Below, piece by piece: positions 1 to 6,176 of a stretch of DNA of 64,000 bases; the first letter of the stretch is position 1, and every line of letters begins with the position of its first letter. This DNA comes from Thermoactinomyces daqus (GTDB taxonomy: Bacteria > Bacillota > Bacilli > Thermoactinomycetales > Thermoactinomycetaceae). The notes beneath the pieces were generated by a model. It was not told where the DNA came from, did not search any database, and worked only from the letters and a program-made list of their open reading frames with translations. The position numbers and the translations under genes are program-made. Where the stretch lies: assembly GCF_000763315.1 (NCBI RefSeq), contig NZ_JPST01000021.1:124001-188000 (forward strand). Direction: 5' to 3'.

Positions 1-34
1 TGAACAGATGGGAATAAAAACAGGAGGGACAAAG

Positions 35-640
35 GTGAAAAATATCTGTGTCTTCGCCGGTTCCAATCCCGGCAGGAATCCCGAGTACAGGGATGCAGCA
101 AAATCACTCGGGCTCGTGATGGCCAAATCGGGTTTGAGCTTGGTTTATGGAGGTTCCAGTAAGGGATTGATGGGCATTGTCGCAGATGCCGTTTTGGAAA
201 ATGGCGGTATCGCAATCGGAGTGATGCCCGCTTTTTTATCGCGGAAAGAATTGAAGCATCACCATCTGACCCATTTTTACGAGACTGAAGGCATGCATGA
301 GCGCAAAGCGAAAATGGGGGAACTCTCCGATGCTTTTGTCGCTCTTCCCGGCGGGTACGGCACTTTTGAGGAGATTTTTGAGGTGTTGAGCTGGGCACAA
401 TTGGGAATTCATCAAAAACCGATCGGACTGTTAAATGCGGCCGGATATTTTAATCCGCTTTTACAGTTGGTGGAGAAAGGGATTGATGACGGTTTTATCA
501 GGCCGGAATATCTCGATTTGTTTGTCTGTGAGAGCGATGCAGAAGCGTTGGTAAAAAAACTGTTTTCTTACCGCCCGCCGAAGCCGGTGCTTAAATGGGA
601 AGAGCTAGCTCCCCAAAAAGGTGCATCAAAGCGATCATGA
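35..640 (+). CDS. LOG family protein (TIGR00730-type Rossmann fold)
   Basis: A 201-residue protein of the LOG family, whose characterised members hydrolyse cytokinin riboside 5'-monophosphates or related nucleotides to free base and ribose 5-phosphate. The family signature PGGYGTFEEIFE is present near residue 106, and the glycine-rich stretch GGSSKGLMG lies near residue 41. The GTG start at 35 is chosen because AGGAGGG (22-28) sits seven bases before it; an in-frame ATG at 8 has no ribosome site. It stands alone in this window, transcribed toward the converging DUF4440 gene. The biological substrate in a spore-former is not known. The family assignment is sure, the reaction is inferred. Confidence 0.9.
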   Translation: MKNICVFAGSNPGRNPEYRDAAKSLGLVMAKSGLSLVYGGSSKGLMGIVADAVLENGGIAIGVMPAFLSRKELKHHHLTHFYETEGMHERKAKMGELSDAFVALPGGYGTFEEIFEVLSWAQLGIHQKPIGLLNAAGYFNPLLQLVEKGIDDGFIRPEYLDLFVCESDAEALVKKLFSYRPPKPVLKWEELAPQKGASKRS

Positions 641-741
641 CCTGCCGGCACACCCTGGCATAAAAGCCCGGGCAAGCTGGCCCCCCTGACCGGCCATCGG
701 AGATGGAGGGGAGCAAAAGAATCGACTTGTCATGACGGGGT

Positions 742-1113
742 TTACGGTTCATCACTCATAGGGCTTGTCGGTGTTCCTTGATGGAAGATCATTTGCCATC
801 TTCCCTCTTTCAGTTTCCAGACAGAGCTGCGCAGTGTATCCATTTTTCGCGTTTCATCTTTCACGCGGTAAGTCGTTAAAGCTACATCCGGAGCCAAAAG
901 ATGCACTTCAAAATGGGACAAACTCATTTTCCTTACACTCAGCCCTTCGCTTCCAATCTCCTCTTTGGACCAGACTGTGCCTGAGCTTCCAAACTCAAAA
1001 AATTCATCAGCGAGCAATTTGGAAAGTTCCTCCCGGGATCTGCGGACCTCGGGCAGTAATAATTTTTCCTCAAGCTGACGCAAATGTTCTTTTAAAGAAG
1101 TTCCGCTTTCCAT
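742..1113 (-). CDS. DUF4440 / SnoaL-like protein
   Basis: A 123-residue cytosolic protein of the DUF4440 group within the NTF2-like fold. The N-terminal pattern LEEKLLLPEVRRSREELSKL followed by LADEFFEFGSSG and a later Tyr-Arg-Val strand is typical of the group. Members often occur as small stand-alone proteins or fused to regulators, and a catalytic role has not been set. The start at 1113 is preferred over an ATG two codons upstream (1119), because AGGGAG at 1121-1126 is seven bases from 1113 but only one base from 1119. It is followed, in transcription order, by nothing on the same strand. Just upstream lies the TetR gene in the same direction. Confidence 0.8.
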   Translation of the reverse strand: MESGTSLKEHLRQLEEKLLLPEVRRSREELSKLLADEFFEFGSSGTVWSKEEIGSEGLSVRKMSLSHFEVHLLAPDVALTTYRVKDETRKMDTLRSSVWKLKEGRWQMIFHQGTPTSPMSDEP

Positions 1114-1176
1114 GGACATTCTCCCTGAGAAGTTTTGATTTTTTTCTGAACAGTATAGCGGTTTTTGCTGCCGGCG

Positions 1177-1758
1177 TCAAAGGTCTCCGCTGGCGGCCAA
1201 TCCGCTCCACGCTGTTTTCCGAATATTATGTATTCTGTCGCAGAGTTGGTTGTGATCGTCATTCAAAAACATATGAAGGAAAATTCCATCCAGCAGACAG
1301 AGATAGGTTTGCATCCGGATATCCGGGTCATGTCCTCCGCAGGGATCTTCTGCAAAAATGGTGTGAACGGTTTTGGAAAGAAGGTTGTTCATTTCCGAAT
1401 ATTTGGCGCTCAGTCGCTCTTTCAGGTGCTCGGGTGGAAACAGGAGAGTCCGGCGAATAAATGTGATCTTCTGTTCATTGTGCATCTGAAAGTGGACAAA
1501 GCTTTTAAGAAGGGAAAACAATTTTTCTTTCATGTTGTGACCATGCAAATGCCCGCCAGCCCGGAGCAGTTCATGTTGAAGTTCCTCCATCGCTTCATCG
1601 AAGACGGTCAGCAACAAATCATCTTTGCCTGAGAAAAAAGCATAAACGGACGGGGGCTTGATTCCGACCTCTTTGGCGATTGCCGCGAGGGATGTCCCTT
1701 CGTATCCGCTTTTGGCAAAATGCTTCAAGGCTGCGGCTTTTAATTTCTCTCTTGTCAT
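1177..1758 (-). CDS. TetR/AcrR family transcriptional regulator
   Basis: A 193-residue one-component repressor. The N-terminal TetR helix-turn-helix is clear: KLKAAALKHFAKSGYEGTSL, then AIAKEVGIKPPSVYAFFSGK, ending at about residue 48. The remainder is helical and should hold the ligand pocket; the ligand is not evident. The start at 1758 is chosen because GGGAGGAA lies immediately upstream; the open frame continues to 1881 but that extension has no family similarity. The DUF4440 gene follows in the same direction 63 bases downstream and may be co-transcribed. The AT-rich upstream region contains TATTTATTTTTATAAATA, a palindrome-like candidate operator. Confidence 0.88.
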   Translation of the reverse strand: MTREKLKAAALKHFAKSGYEGTSLAAIAKEVGIKPPSVYAFFSGKDDLLLTVFDEAMEELQHELLRAGGHLHGHNMKEKLFSLLKSFVHFQMHNEQKITFIRRTLLFPPEHLKERLSAKYSEMNNLLSKTVHTIFAEDPCGGHDPDIRMQTYLCLLDGIFLHMFLNDDHNQLCDRIHNIRKTAWSGLAASGDL

Positions 1759-1906
1759 GGTTCCTCCCGCAGAACGAACGAGAATTGGAAAATAAAAATT
1801 TTCATTTATCCGGCTGTTGGGAAAATTGAGCGGCAAGGGATGGTGGTTTTTTCGTCCACCCGGCCCCGCCGGACTTGTCAATAATCAGTTTTTATTTATG
1901 ATACAA

Positions 1907-1924
1907 TATTTATTTTTATAAATA
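1907..1924. promoter_or_regulatory. AT-rich inverted repeat, possible TetR operator
   Basis: The sequence around TTTATTTTTATAAA is nearly self-complementary and lies about 150 bases upstream of the TetR start. TetR regulators commonly bind palindromes near their own promoter, so this is a candidate site. AT-rich palindromes arise easily by chance, so the call is weak. Confidence 0.25.
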
Positions 1925-1938
1925 AAAAAGGCAGAAAA

Positions 1939-1970
1939 ACCACTTCTGAAAAAAAGCATTCAGAAGTGGT
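1939..1970 (-). terminator. Rho-independent terminator of the 55-residue small gene
   Basis: A perfect 12-bp stem, ACCACTTCTGAA with TTCAGAAGTGGT, and an 8-nt loop. On the minus strand it is followed by a run of T, so it ends transcription coming from the small gene at 2081-2248. Confidence 0.75.
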
Positions 1971-1988
1971 TTGGGGCTGTCGGCCAAC

Positions 1989-2107
1989 TTCATTTGGCAG
2001 GGGATGGGTGCTTTTTCAGCGGGCCGCCTTTGTGCCGAAGGAACCGGGGACAGAGAGAAGCCCCCTGCCCCAATGGATTCCTACCACCACCAGGTTCTCC
2101 AAATGAA
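1989..2107 (+). repeat. Dispersed structured repeat, copy A
   Basis: One copy of an intergenic element of 117-119 nt. The outer arms TTCATTTGG (1989-1997) and CCAAATGAA (2099-2107) pair perfectly; the inner arms GGGTGCTT (2006-2013) and AAGCCCCC (2058-2065) pair with one mismatch. Between them lies the shared core CAGC...CCTTTGTG...GGAACCGG...CAGAGA. Copies B (14615-14731) and C (54679-54797) keep the architecture with different stem sequences. This copy overlaps the last codons of the minus-strand 55-residue gene. Confidence 0.7.
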
Positions 2108-2248
2108 CGGGCCGAAAAAGGGAAACCCGAAGAAGGGAAAGAAAAACGGGAATAAACTGGTGTGGGCAGCCGGTTGGAAGTAGCCATCATCATAAGCGGG
2201 AGTGTGCGGGGGCAAGGCAGGGAAAGAAGAATATGAATAATAATACAT
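2081..2248 (-). CDS. Small aromatic/proline-rich protein, likely spore-surface
   Basis: A 55-residue protein not recognised by family. It starts MYYYSYSSFPALPP, has an aromatic centre, and ends with a Phe/Pro/Gly block (SLFPFFFPFFGFPFFGPF) and IWRTWWW. Such Tyr-, Phe- and Pro-rich short proteins are common among spore coat or crust components, which is an inference here. Support for a real gene: GAGGTG six bases before the ATG, a strong terminator just downstream (1939-1970), and a sigma-K-like promoter upstream (ACC, 15-nt spacer, AATACGGTA). The final ten codons overlap repeat copy A, so the C-terminus may have been supplied by that element. A similar Phe/Pro tail ends the protein at 14948-15190. 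Confidence 0.65.
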   Translation of the reverse strand: MYYYSYSSFPALPPHTPAYDDGYFQPAAHTSLFPFFFPFFGFPFFGPFIWRTWWW

Positions 2249-2610
2249 AACAAGCACCTCATTTCGTTTTTAATACCGTATTCAATAGGCGAATGAAGGT
2301 GAATTGATTTTTCGTGAAAAGAATCGATTCTCATTGGTGACACATGATTTTCGTCGTGAATATACTGGGCATAAGCCGATCATCAGAGAGAACAACGGAG
2401 ACCGACCCCTGGGTGAACAGCAGGCGGCCATGCAGTGTGACTGGCAGTCAGAAAGGGGTCATTATTTTTTATGGGAGCAAGTGTAATCCCGCAATTTCAG
2501 GGCTTCGGAAAAAGAGCAACCCCTGTAATTTTTACGGGATTGAGTCACTCATGCCCGGATTACTCATACATTAAAGTAGGCTTGTGGCAAATGATTAAGG
2601 AGGAAGTATT
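2249..2610. other. Intergenic region between the small coat-like gene and the gerP cluster
   Basis: No convincing gene. It holds the minus-strand leader of the 55-residue gene, a long-range inverted pair GACCCCT (2404-2410) / AGGGGTC (2454-2460) followed by an AT-rich run, a second pair AATCCCG / CGGGATT near 2485-2540, and the sigma-K-type promoter of the gerP cluster at 2546-2573. Confidence 0.5.
2546..2573 (+). promoter_or_regulatory. Sigma-K-type promoter for the gerP-like cluster
   Basis: CACT (2546-2549), a 15-nt spacer, and CATACATTA (2565-2573), an exact match to the sigma-K -10 consensus CATANNNTA. It lies 38 bases before the first gerP-like start, which fits late mother-cell expression of this family. 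Confidence 0.6.
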
Positions 2611-2817
2611 TTGAACATCAAGGTTGGCGTATTAAAAATAAACTCGGTCTCCATGACATCGTCAGTGACGATCGGTACGCACATATCCGTTTTGCCACTC
2701 AGCTTTCAAAAAGCAAATACAGGGGTTTCGACGGCGGGAGATGGTGCAGTGATTAAAGCGGCAAACCCGGTCATTGATCCGGATACGAATGACCACCCGG
2801 TACTGATCCACCGATAA
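2611..2817 (+). CDS. GerPA/GerPF-family spore germination protein
   Basis: A 68-residue protein of the GerPA/GerPF family, small proteins of the inner spore coat that help germinants reach their receptors. Visible family features are the N-terminal short strand (KVGVLKINSVSMTSSVTIG), the serine/threonine-rich middle, the phrase NTGVSTAGDGA and the C-terminal NPVIDPDTNDHPV, matching the family's conserved Asp-Pro-Asp ending. The start is TTG at 2611 with AAGGAGGA just upstream. It is first in a run of six related genes (2611-4175) behind a sigma-K-type promoter. Which of the classical GerP subunits it matches best is uncertain. Confidence 0.85.
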   Translation: MNIKVGVLKINSVSMTSSVTIGTHISVLPLSFQKANTGVSTAGDGAVIKAANPVIDPDTNDHPVLIHR

Positions 2818-2840
2818 ATGAATGATTGGGAGGTAAAGGA

Positions 2841-3056
2841 ATGGCGATTTACGTTGGAAGTGCGGAGATCATCTCTGTTACGTCAACAGCCAATATCAAT
2901 GTGGCTCCTTGCACGGTGTCTCTCTTTTCCGAGAGTTCCGCGAAAAGTAACGGAGCCAGTTCGACAGTTGGTGATGCGCTGCGGATTACCCACATCGGAG
3001 CGATCATAGACCCGGATGTGCTGGATTCAGTGATGGGAGAAGTAAAGCCTTACTAA
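2841..3056 (+). CDS. GerPA/GerPF-family spore germination protein
   Basis: A 71-residue member of the GerPA/GerPF family. It begins MAIYVGSAEIISVTSTANIN and carries the family's GDALRI and IDPDVLDSV segments near the C-terminus. The ATG at 2841 is set by GGGAGGT six bases upstream; the open frame reaches further back without a ribosome site. It is 23 bases after the previous gerP-like gene, so the two should be co-transcribed. A role in spore coat permeability to germinants follows from the family. It contains a single Cys in a central APCTVS stretch, unlike its neighbours. Confidence 0.85.
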   Translation: MAIYVGSAEIISVTSTANINVAPCTVSLFSESSAKSNGASSTVGDALRITHIGAIIDPDVLDSVMGEVKPY

Positions 3057-3075
3057 AAAATGGGGAGGGTCAGGG

Positions 3076-3282
3076 ATGCCCTTTTTGATCAAATTGAACA
3101 ATATTTCCAGTTCGGGACAGCTTAATATGGCTCCGGTCAATCTCTTGCTGAACCAGGAAAGTTTCCAGAAGAACAATATCTCCAGTAACAACCTGGGTGA
3201 TCTGGTATTGTCCCTGATGAACGGGCCGATTTTTGATCAGGATTTTATGGATACTCCCATTTCCCAGATCAAGATCGTTTAG
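3076..3282 (+). CDS. GerPA/GerPF-like small spore protein
   Basis: A 68-residue protein with the same plan as its neighbours: an N-terminal strand (MPFLIKLNNISSSGQLN), an Asn/Ser-rich middle (QKNNISSNNLGDL) and a conserved acidic ending PIFDQDFMDTPISQ. GGGGAGGG lies directly before the ATG. The C-terminal motif (D.D..DTPI.Q.K) recurs in the next three paralogues, so this gene and those form a subfamily distinct from the first two. Spore coat location is inferred from the family and the shared promoter. Confidence 0.75.
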   Translation: MPFLIKLNNISSSGQLNMAPVNLLLNQESFQKNNISSNNLGDLVLSLMNGPIFDQDFMDTPISQIKIV

Positions 3283-3302
3283 TTTGCGAAAGGAAGATCA
3301 CG

Positions 3303-3516
3303 ATGATCCAGCCGATTATTGTTGGGCCGTTTAAAGTAAATAACGTGTCGGCAACCGCCAAGGTGAATTTGTCTTATGGCTTGAATTTTCTGGCCTATCA
3401 TCACAGCTTCAATAAGAGCAATTCGGTCAATAGCCACACGGGGGCAAGTGGTTAATGCACCAATCTGTGATCAGGATCTGATTGACACGCCGATAGCGCA
3501 AGTCAAACTTGTTTAG
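3303..3516 (+). pseudogene. Frameshifted GerPF-like gene
   Basis: The frame starts at ATG 3303 (GAAAGGAAG upstream) and encodes MIQPIIVGPFKVNNVSATAK and onward, but stops at 3455 after 50 residues. The continuation, VNAPICDQDLIDTPIAQVKL, which matches the C-terminus of the neighbouring paralogues, is in the next frame and ends at 3516. The break lies at a run of five G (3440-3444). Removing one G restores a 70-residue family member reading HTGQVVNAPICDQD. Either the gene is inactivated, or the G run is a sequencing error or a slippage site. Confidence 0.75.
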
Positions 3517-3580
3517 GCCCCGCGGGACAGAGCGGGAAATGCTTCGTTTCAACTGAAAATAAAACAAAGGATGATGGATG

Positions 3581-3799
3581 ATGCTGTTTTTACCGAGAAT
3601 GAAATTTAACAACACCTCTTCGAGCGGAGAGCTGAATCTGAATAACCTGCTGAATCTGCTGATCCAGAATGACAGCTTGCAAACAAACAACACAGCTAGT
3701 TTCAACAATGGCGATTTTGCCGTGAACCTGTTTTGGACGCCCACGTTCGACACTGATGTATTTGATACGCCGATCACCCAATCAAAAGTTACTCTTTAA
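3581..3799 (+). CDS. GerPF-like small spore protein, tandem copy 1
   Basis: A 72-residue protein beginning MLFLPRMKFNNTSSSGELNL and ending with the subfamily motif FDTDVFDTPITQSK. It is nearly identical to the gene at 3957-4175 over its whole length, so the pair is a recent duplication. The start at 3581 is placed by alignment with that copy; an ATG three bases earlier (3578) is also possible. An AAAGG ribosome site lies upstream. Function is inferred only from the GerPA/GerPF similarity and the surrounding cluster. Confidence 0.75.
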   Translation: MLFLPRMKFNNTSSSGELNLNNLLNLLIQNDSLQTNNTASFNNGDFAVNLFWTPTFDTDVFDTPITQSKVTL

Positions 3800-3956
3800 A
3801 ACCATGCAGGAGTTTCAGGAGAAATGTATGTAGGCGGCTTTGCCGAAGATGATGTTGGTAACCGTCCATTGTGTCAACCGGATCGGAATCTGTCCCGCCC
3901 CCGGCCTGCACGTATATTTAATGGGGAGCAAAAGGAAATCAAAGGGTGGATGCACA

Positions 3957-4175
3957 ATGTTGTTTTTACCGTTGATGAAATTTAACAGCACCTCTTCGAG
4001 CGGAGAACTGAATCTGAATAACCTGCTGAATCTGTTGGTCCAGAATGACAGCTTGCAAACAAACAACACAGCTAGTTTCAACAATGGCGACTTTGCCGTC
4101 AATCTGTTTTGCACGCCTACATTCGACACTGATGTATTTGATACGCCGATGACGCAACGCAAACTTACTTTTTAA
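3957..4175 (+). CDS. GerPF-like small spore protein, tandem copy 2
   Basis: A 72-residue duplicate of the preceding gene with few substitutions (for example Cys in place of Trp in NLFCTPTFDTD, and RKLTF at the end). AAAGGGTGG stands seven bases before the ATG at 3957. The 157 bases separating the two copies share no similarity with the sequence in front of copy 1, so the duplication covers little more than the gene and its ribosome site. Presumed spore coat protein of the GerPA/GerPF group. Confidence 0.75.
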   Translation: MLFLPLMKFNSTSSSGELNLNNLLNLLVQNDSLQTNNTASFNNGDFAVNLFCTPTFDTDVFDTPMTQRKLTF

Positions 4176-4200
4176 GATTCATCAAGGAGTATTGTCTGAA

Positions 4201-4509
4201 ATGTCATTTGTTAACGGCATCATCGAGAATGAATTTTTTCTACTTGCTTGCACTCCATTGAGGGAAAAAGAGACAACGTTGGAATCCGGGTGGCCATATA
4301 ACCGGAGTTTACCCCCGGAGTGGAAGCATGTAGTTACATATCGCTTGATCATAAAAAGATTGACGATAGGAGGATGGCGATGCCGAATCAAAATATATTT
4401 TTCCAATTTGACATCGGCAGAATTTGGCTGCTCCGCGAAATGTTCGCGAAAACCGATTGGATGTCTTGGCAATGATGAAACAGGAACTTGTCGCCGACTC
4501 CGTCCATGA
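4201..4509 (+). CDS. Uncertain short ORF downstream of the gerP cluster
   Basis: An open frame of 102 codons starting MSFVNGIIENEFFLLACTPL, with AAGGAG eleven bases before the ATG. I do not recognise it. The second half reads through the ribosome site and start of the next small ORF, and its composition there looks non-coding, so the frame may be a decayed gerP-cluster gene or chance. It is listed because it follows the last gerP-like gene by 25 bases on the same strand. Confidence 0.25.
   Translation: MSFVNGIIENEFFLLACTPLREKETTLESGWPYNRSLPPEWKHVVTYRLIIKRLTIGGWRCRIKIYFSNLTSAEFGCSAKCSRKPIGCLGNDETGTCRRLRP
4380..4475 (+). CDS. Small ORF of 31 residues, coupled to the next
   Basis: A short frame encoding MPNQNIFFQFDIGRIWLLRE and ending in DWMSWQ. 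AGGAGG lies six bases before the ATG, and its TGA overlaps the ATG of the following small ORF (ATGATG), so translation of the two could be coupled. No family is recognised. An alternative reading is that both halves are one gene broken by a frameshift, since the second frame continues with similar composition. Confidence 0.4.
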   Translation: MPNQNIFFQFDIGRIWLLREMFAKTDWMSWQ

Positions 4510-4627
4510 AAGGAACAGTTACTTTGACGTGGATGATCTCGACTACTTTTGCTTTCGCAACAGAGGGAAGATAAAAAAGCCCAGAGCCTGGGCGATCAAT
4601 ACAGATCCCAATATGGATAGGGAGTGA
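4472..4627 (+). CDS. Small ORF of 51 residues, coupled to the previous
   Basis: Encodes MMKQELVADSVHERNSYFDV followed by DDLDYFCFRNRGK and ends TDPNMDRE. It is entered by an ATG overlapping the stop of the 31-residue ORF and has no ribosome site of its own, which fits coupling or a frameshifted single gene of about 80 residues. Not recognised. Its last 32 bases lie antisense to the end of the proline/arginine-rich gene on the other strand. Confidence 0.4.
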   Translation: MMKQELVADSVHERNSYFDVDDLDYFCFRNRGKIKKPRAWAINTDPNMDRE

Positions 4628-4838
4628 AAGGAGGCGGATTACCCGGCGGAATGGGACGAGGCGGCCGGATCGGACGCGAAGGACGCCGGGGGAAAATGGG
4701 ATTGGGACGGGGAGGACGACCCCGATGTGGATTGGAATGGGGAACACGGAAATGTGGGAGTTCCTTCAGGCGGCAGTAAGGTACATACGGATAAATCTGA
4801 TAATGATAGGAGTAATGAGCCGGGTCAAAAGGAATCAT
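4596..4838 (-). CDS. Pro/Arg/Tyr-rich small protein, likely spore coat
   Basis: An 80-residue protein of low complexity. The N-terminus MIPFDPAHYSYHYQIYPYVP is Tyr-rich, the middle is a Pro-Arg block (RPPRPNPIF, RPSRPIRPPRPIPP), and it ends YPYWDLY. A strong AGGAGG lies seven bases before the ATG, and CATAAACTA upstream is an exact sigma-K -10 match. Such composition is usual for spore coat proteins, but no family is assigned. The opposite strand also has an open, glycine-rich frame; the ribosome site and Tyr-rich ends favour this strand. Confidence 0.6.
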   Translation of the reverse strand: MIPFDPAHYSYHYQIYPYVPYCRLKELPHFRVPHSNPHRGRPPRPNPIFPRRPSRPIRPPRPIPPGNPPPFTPYPYWDLY

Positions 4839-4911
4839 GCTTTGACCTCCTTGAATTTCTCCTCCTAGTTTATGTTCACGAAAAAGGCGGTATGATCCCG
4901 TTTTTTGTCAG

Positions 4912-5846
4912 TTAGAAGTATTTCTTTTTCCAGAAGATCATCGCCGTAATACATGACAACAATAAAGATAACAGCAAAATGATCAAAAAAGCATGGCGAT
5001 AATGTTCAAAGGGCAAAGGGACATTCATTCCGAATAAACTGGCCACCATCGTCGGGAAGGTGAGCACGATGGTAAACGAGGTGAGAACCTTCATCACATG
5101 GTTCACGTTGTTGGAGATGACCGAGGCAAACGCATCCATCATTCCGCTTAAAATATGGCTGTAGATCTCCGTCATCTCCATCGCCTGTTTGTTTTCGATG
5201 ATGACATCTTCCAACAGATGCTGATCTTCTTCATACATCTTCAGGTACTGGTTTTTTAACAGTTTTTCGGTGACGAGATTGTTTGTTTTGAGCGAGGTGG
5301 TAAAGTAGACCAGGCTCTTTTCCAGGCTTAACATGGAGAACAGCTCTTGATTCTGCATCGATTCCTGCAATTTGTTCTCAAGTTTGCTCGTTTTGCGGTT
5401 TATCTGTTTCAAATAGGTTAAATAATAGGTTGAAATCCGGTAAAGAAGTTGCAGGATGAACCGTGTCTTCATATAAGTATAGAAATTTTTGATCTTGTTG
5501 GTGATAAATTGCTGGACAATGGGTGTTTCTTTCAGACAGTGATGAACAGGTCCGGGGTTACAATCATTCCGAGGGGGATCGTAATATATTGTTCATCCCT
5601 GCTTCCTTCATTTTCAAGGATGGGAATATCCACTATGATCAGGAGATTGTCTCCTTCCTTGTCGATGCGTGACCGCTCCTCCTCGTCCAGGGGATCACGG
5701 ATAAAATCGGCGGGAATTCCCAGCGACTGCACCACTTTTTGAATTTCTTCCTCATCGGGAGCGGTGAGGTGAACCCATGCACCTTTGGCAAATTCGTTTA
5801 TTTCCTGTAATACGCCATCTTCTCCGGAAATATAAATGTTTAACAT
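4912..5846 (-). pseudogene. corA: CorA-type magnesium transporter, frameshifted
   Basis: The two halves of a CorA Mg2+ channel lie in different frames. The N-terminal cytoplasmic domain (5532-5846) begins MLNIYISGEDGVLQEI and ends at PDLFITV then TGA. The C-terminal part (to 4912) holds the long coiled helix, the pore signature FGMN followed by VPLP, and two membrane helices ending in KKKYF. Between them the frame-corrected sequence reads CLKETPIVQQFITNKIKNF, as expected for the family. Loss of four bases from a TGTC tandem repeat near 5542 would explain the shift. Intact length would be about 312 residues, normal for CorA. It may be inactive or a sequence error. Confidence 0.8.
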
Positions 5847-6079
5847 TGTTTTTCACCTCTTTTTGGGCAAATGAGAAACCTTGCCTGTATATAATATAGG
5901 CAGGAATGGAGAAGAAATTACGAAGGTTTTCTGGTTGTCGAACAAAACCGAAACATGTCCCAAAAAATCGCCTGAGGAGATTGACATTTCTGTCATTTAG
6001 TTATAAACTTTCTACAAAAGTTGTGGATAAGATTGAAAAGTAAGGGCAAATTCCAACCGGTTTTGGCGGTTTTTGTCGA

Positions 6080-6111
6080 AAAAATAAAAAATGCAGCGCA
6101 AAACGCTGCAT
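6080..6111 (-). terminator. Terminator of the XRE-TPR regulator
   Basis: ATGCAGCG (6091-6098) pairs with CGCTGCAT (6104-6111) around a 5-nt loop; on the minus strand a TTTTTTATTTTTT tract follows. It is placed 65 bases after the regulator's stop. Confidence 0.8.
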
Positions 6112-6176
6112 CCCGTTCACGGTTTCATTGGAATCAACGAGTCAGCAGGCTGGCGGTTCGCCGTCAACGAGGTGTT

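Noticed and set aside
1990-2343. 117-codon minus-strand frame
   Set aside because: It covers the 55-residue gene in another frame; ribosome site, terminator and composition support the shorter gene.
3824-3985. 53-codon frame between the two tandem GerPF-like copies
   Set aside because: Ribosome site too close to the start, it runs into the next gene out of frame, and no similarity was seen.
4625-4780. Glycine/arginine-rich frame on the plus strand
   Set aside because: Mirror of the Pro/Arg-rich minus-strand gene, which has a much better ribosome site and sigma-K-like box.
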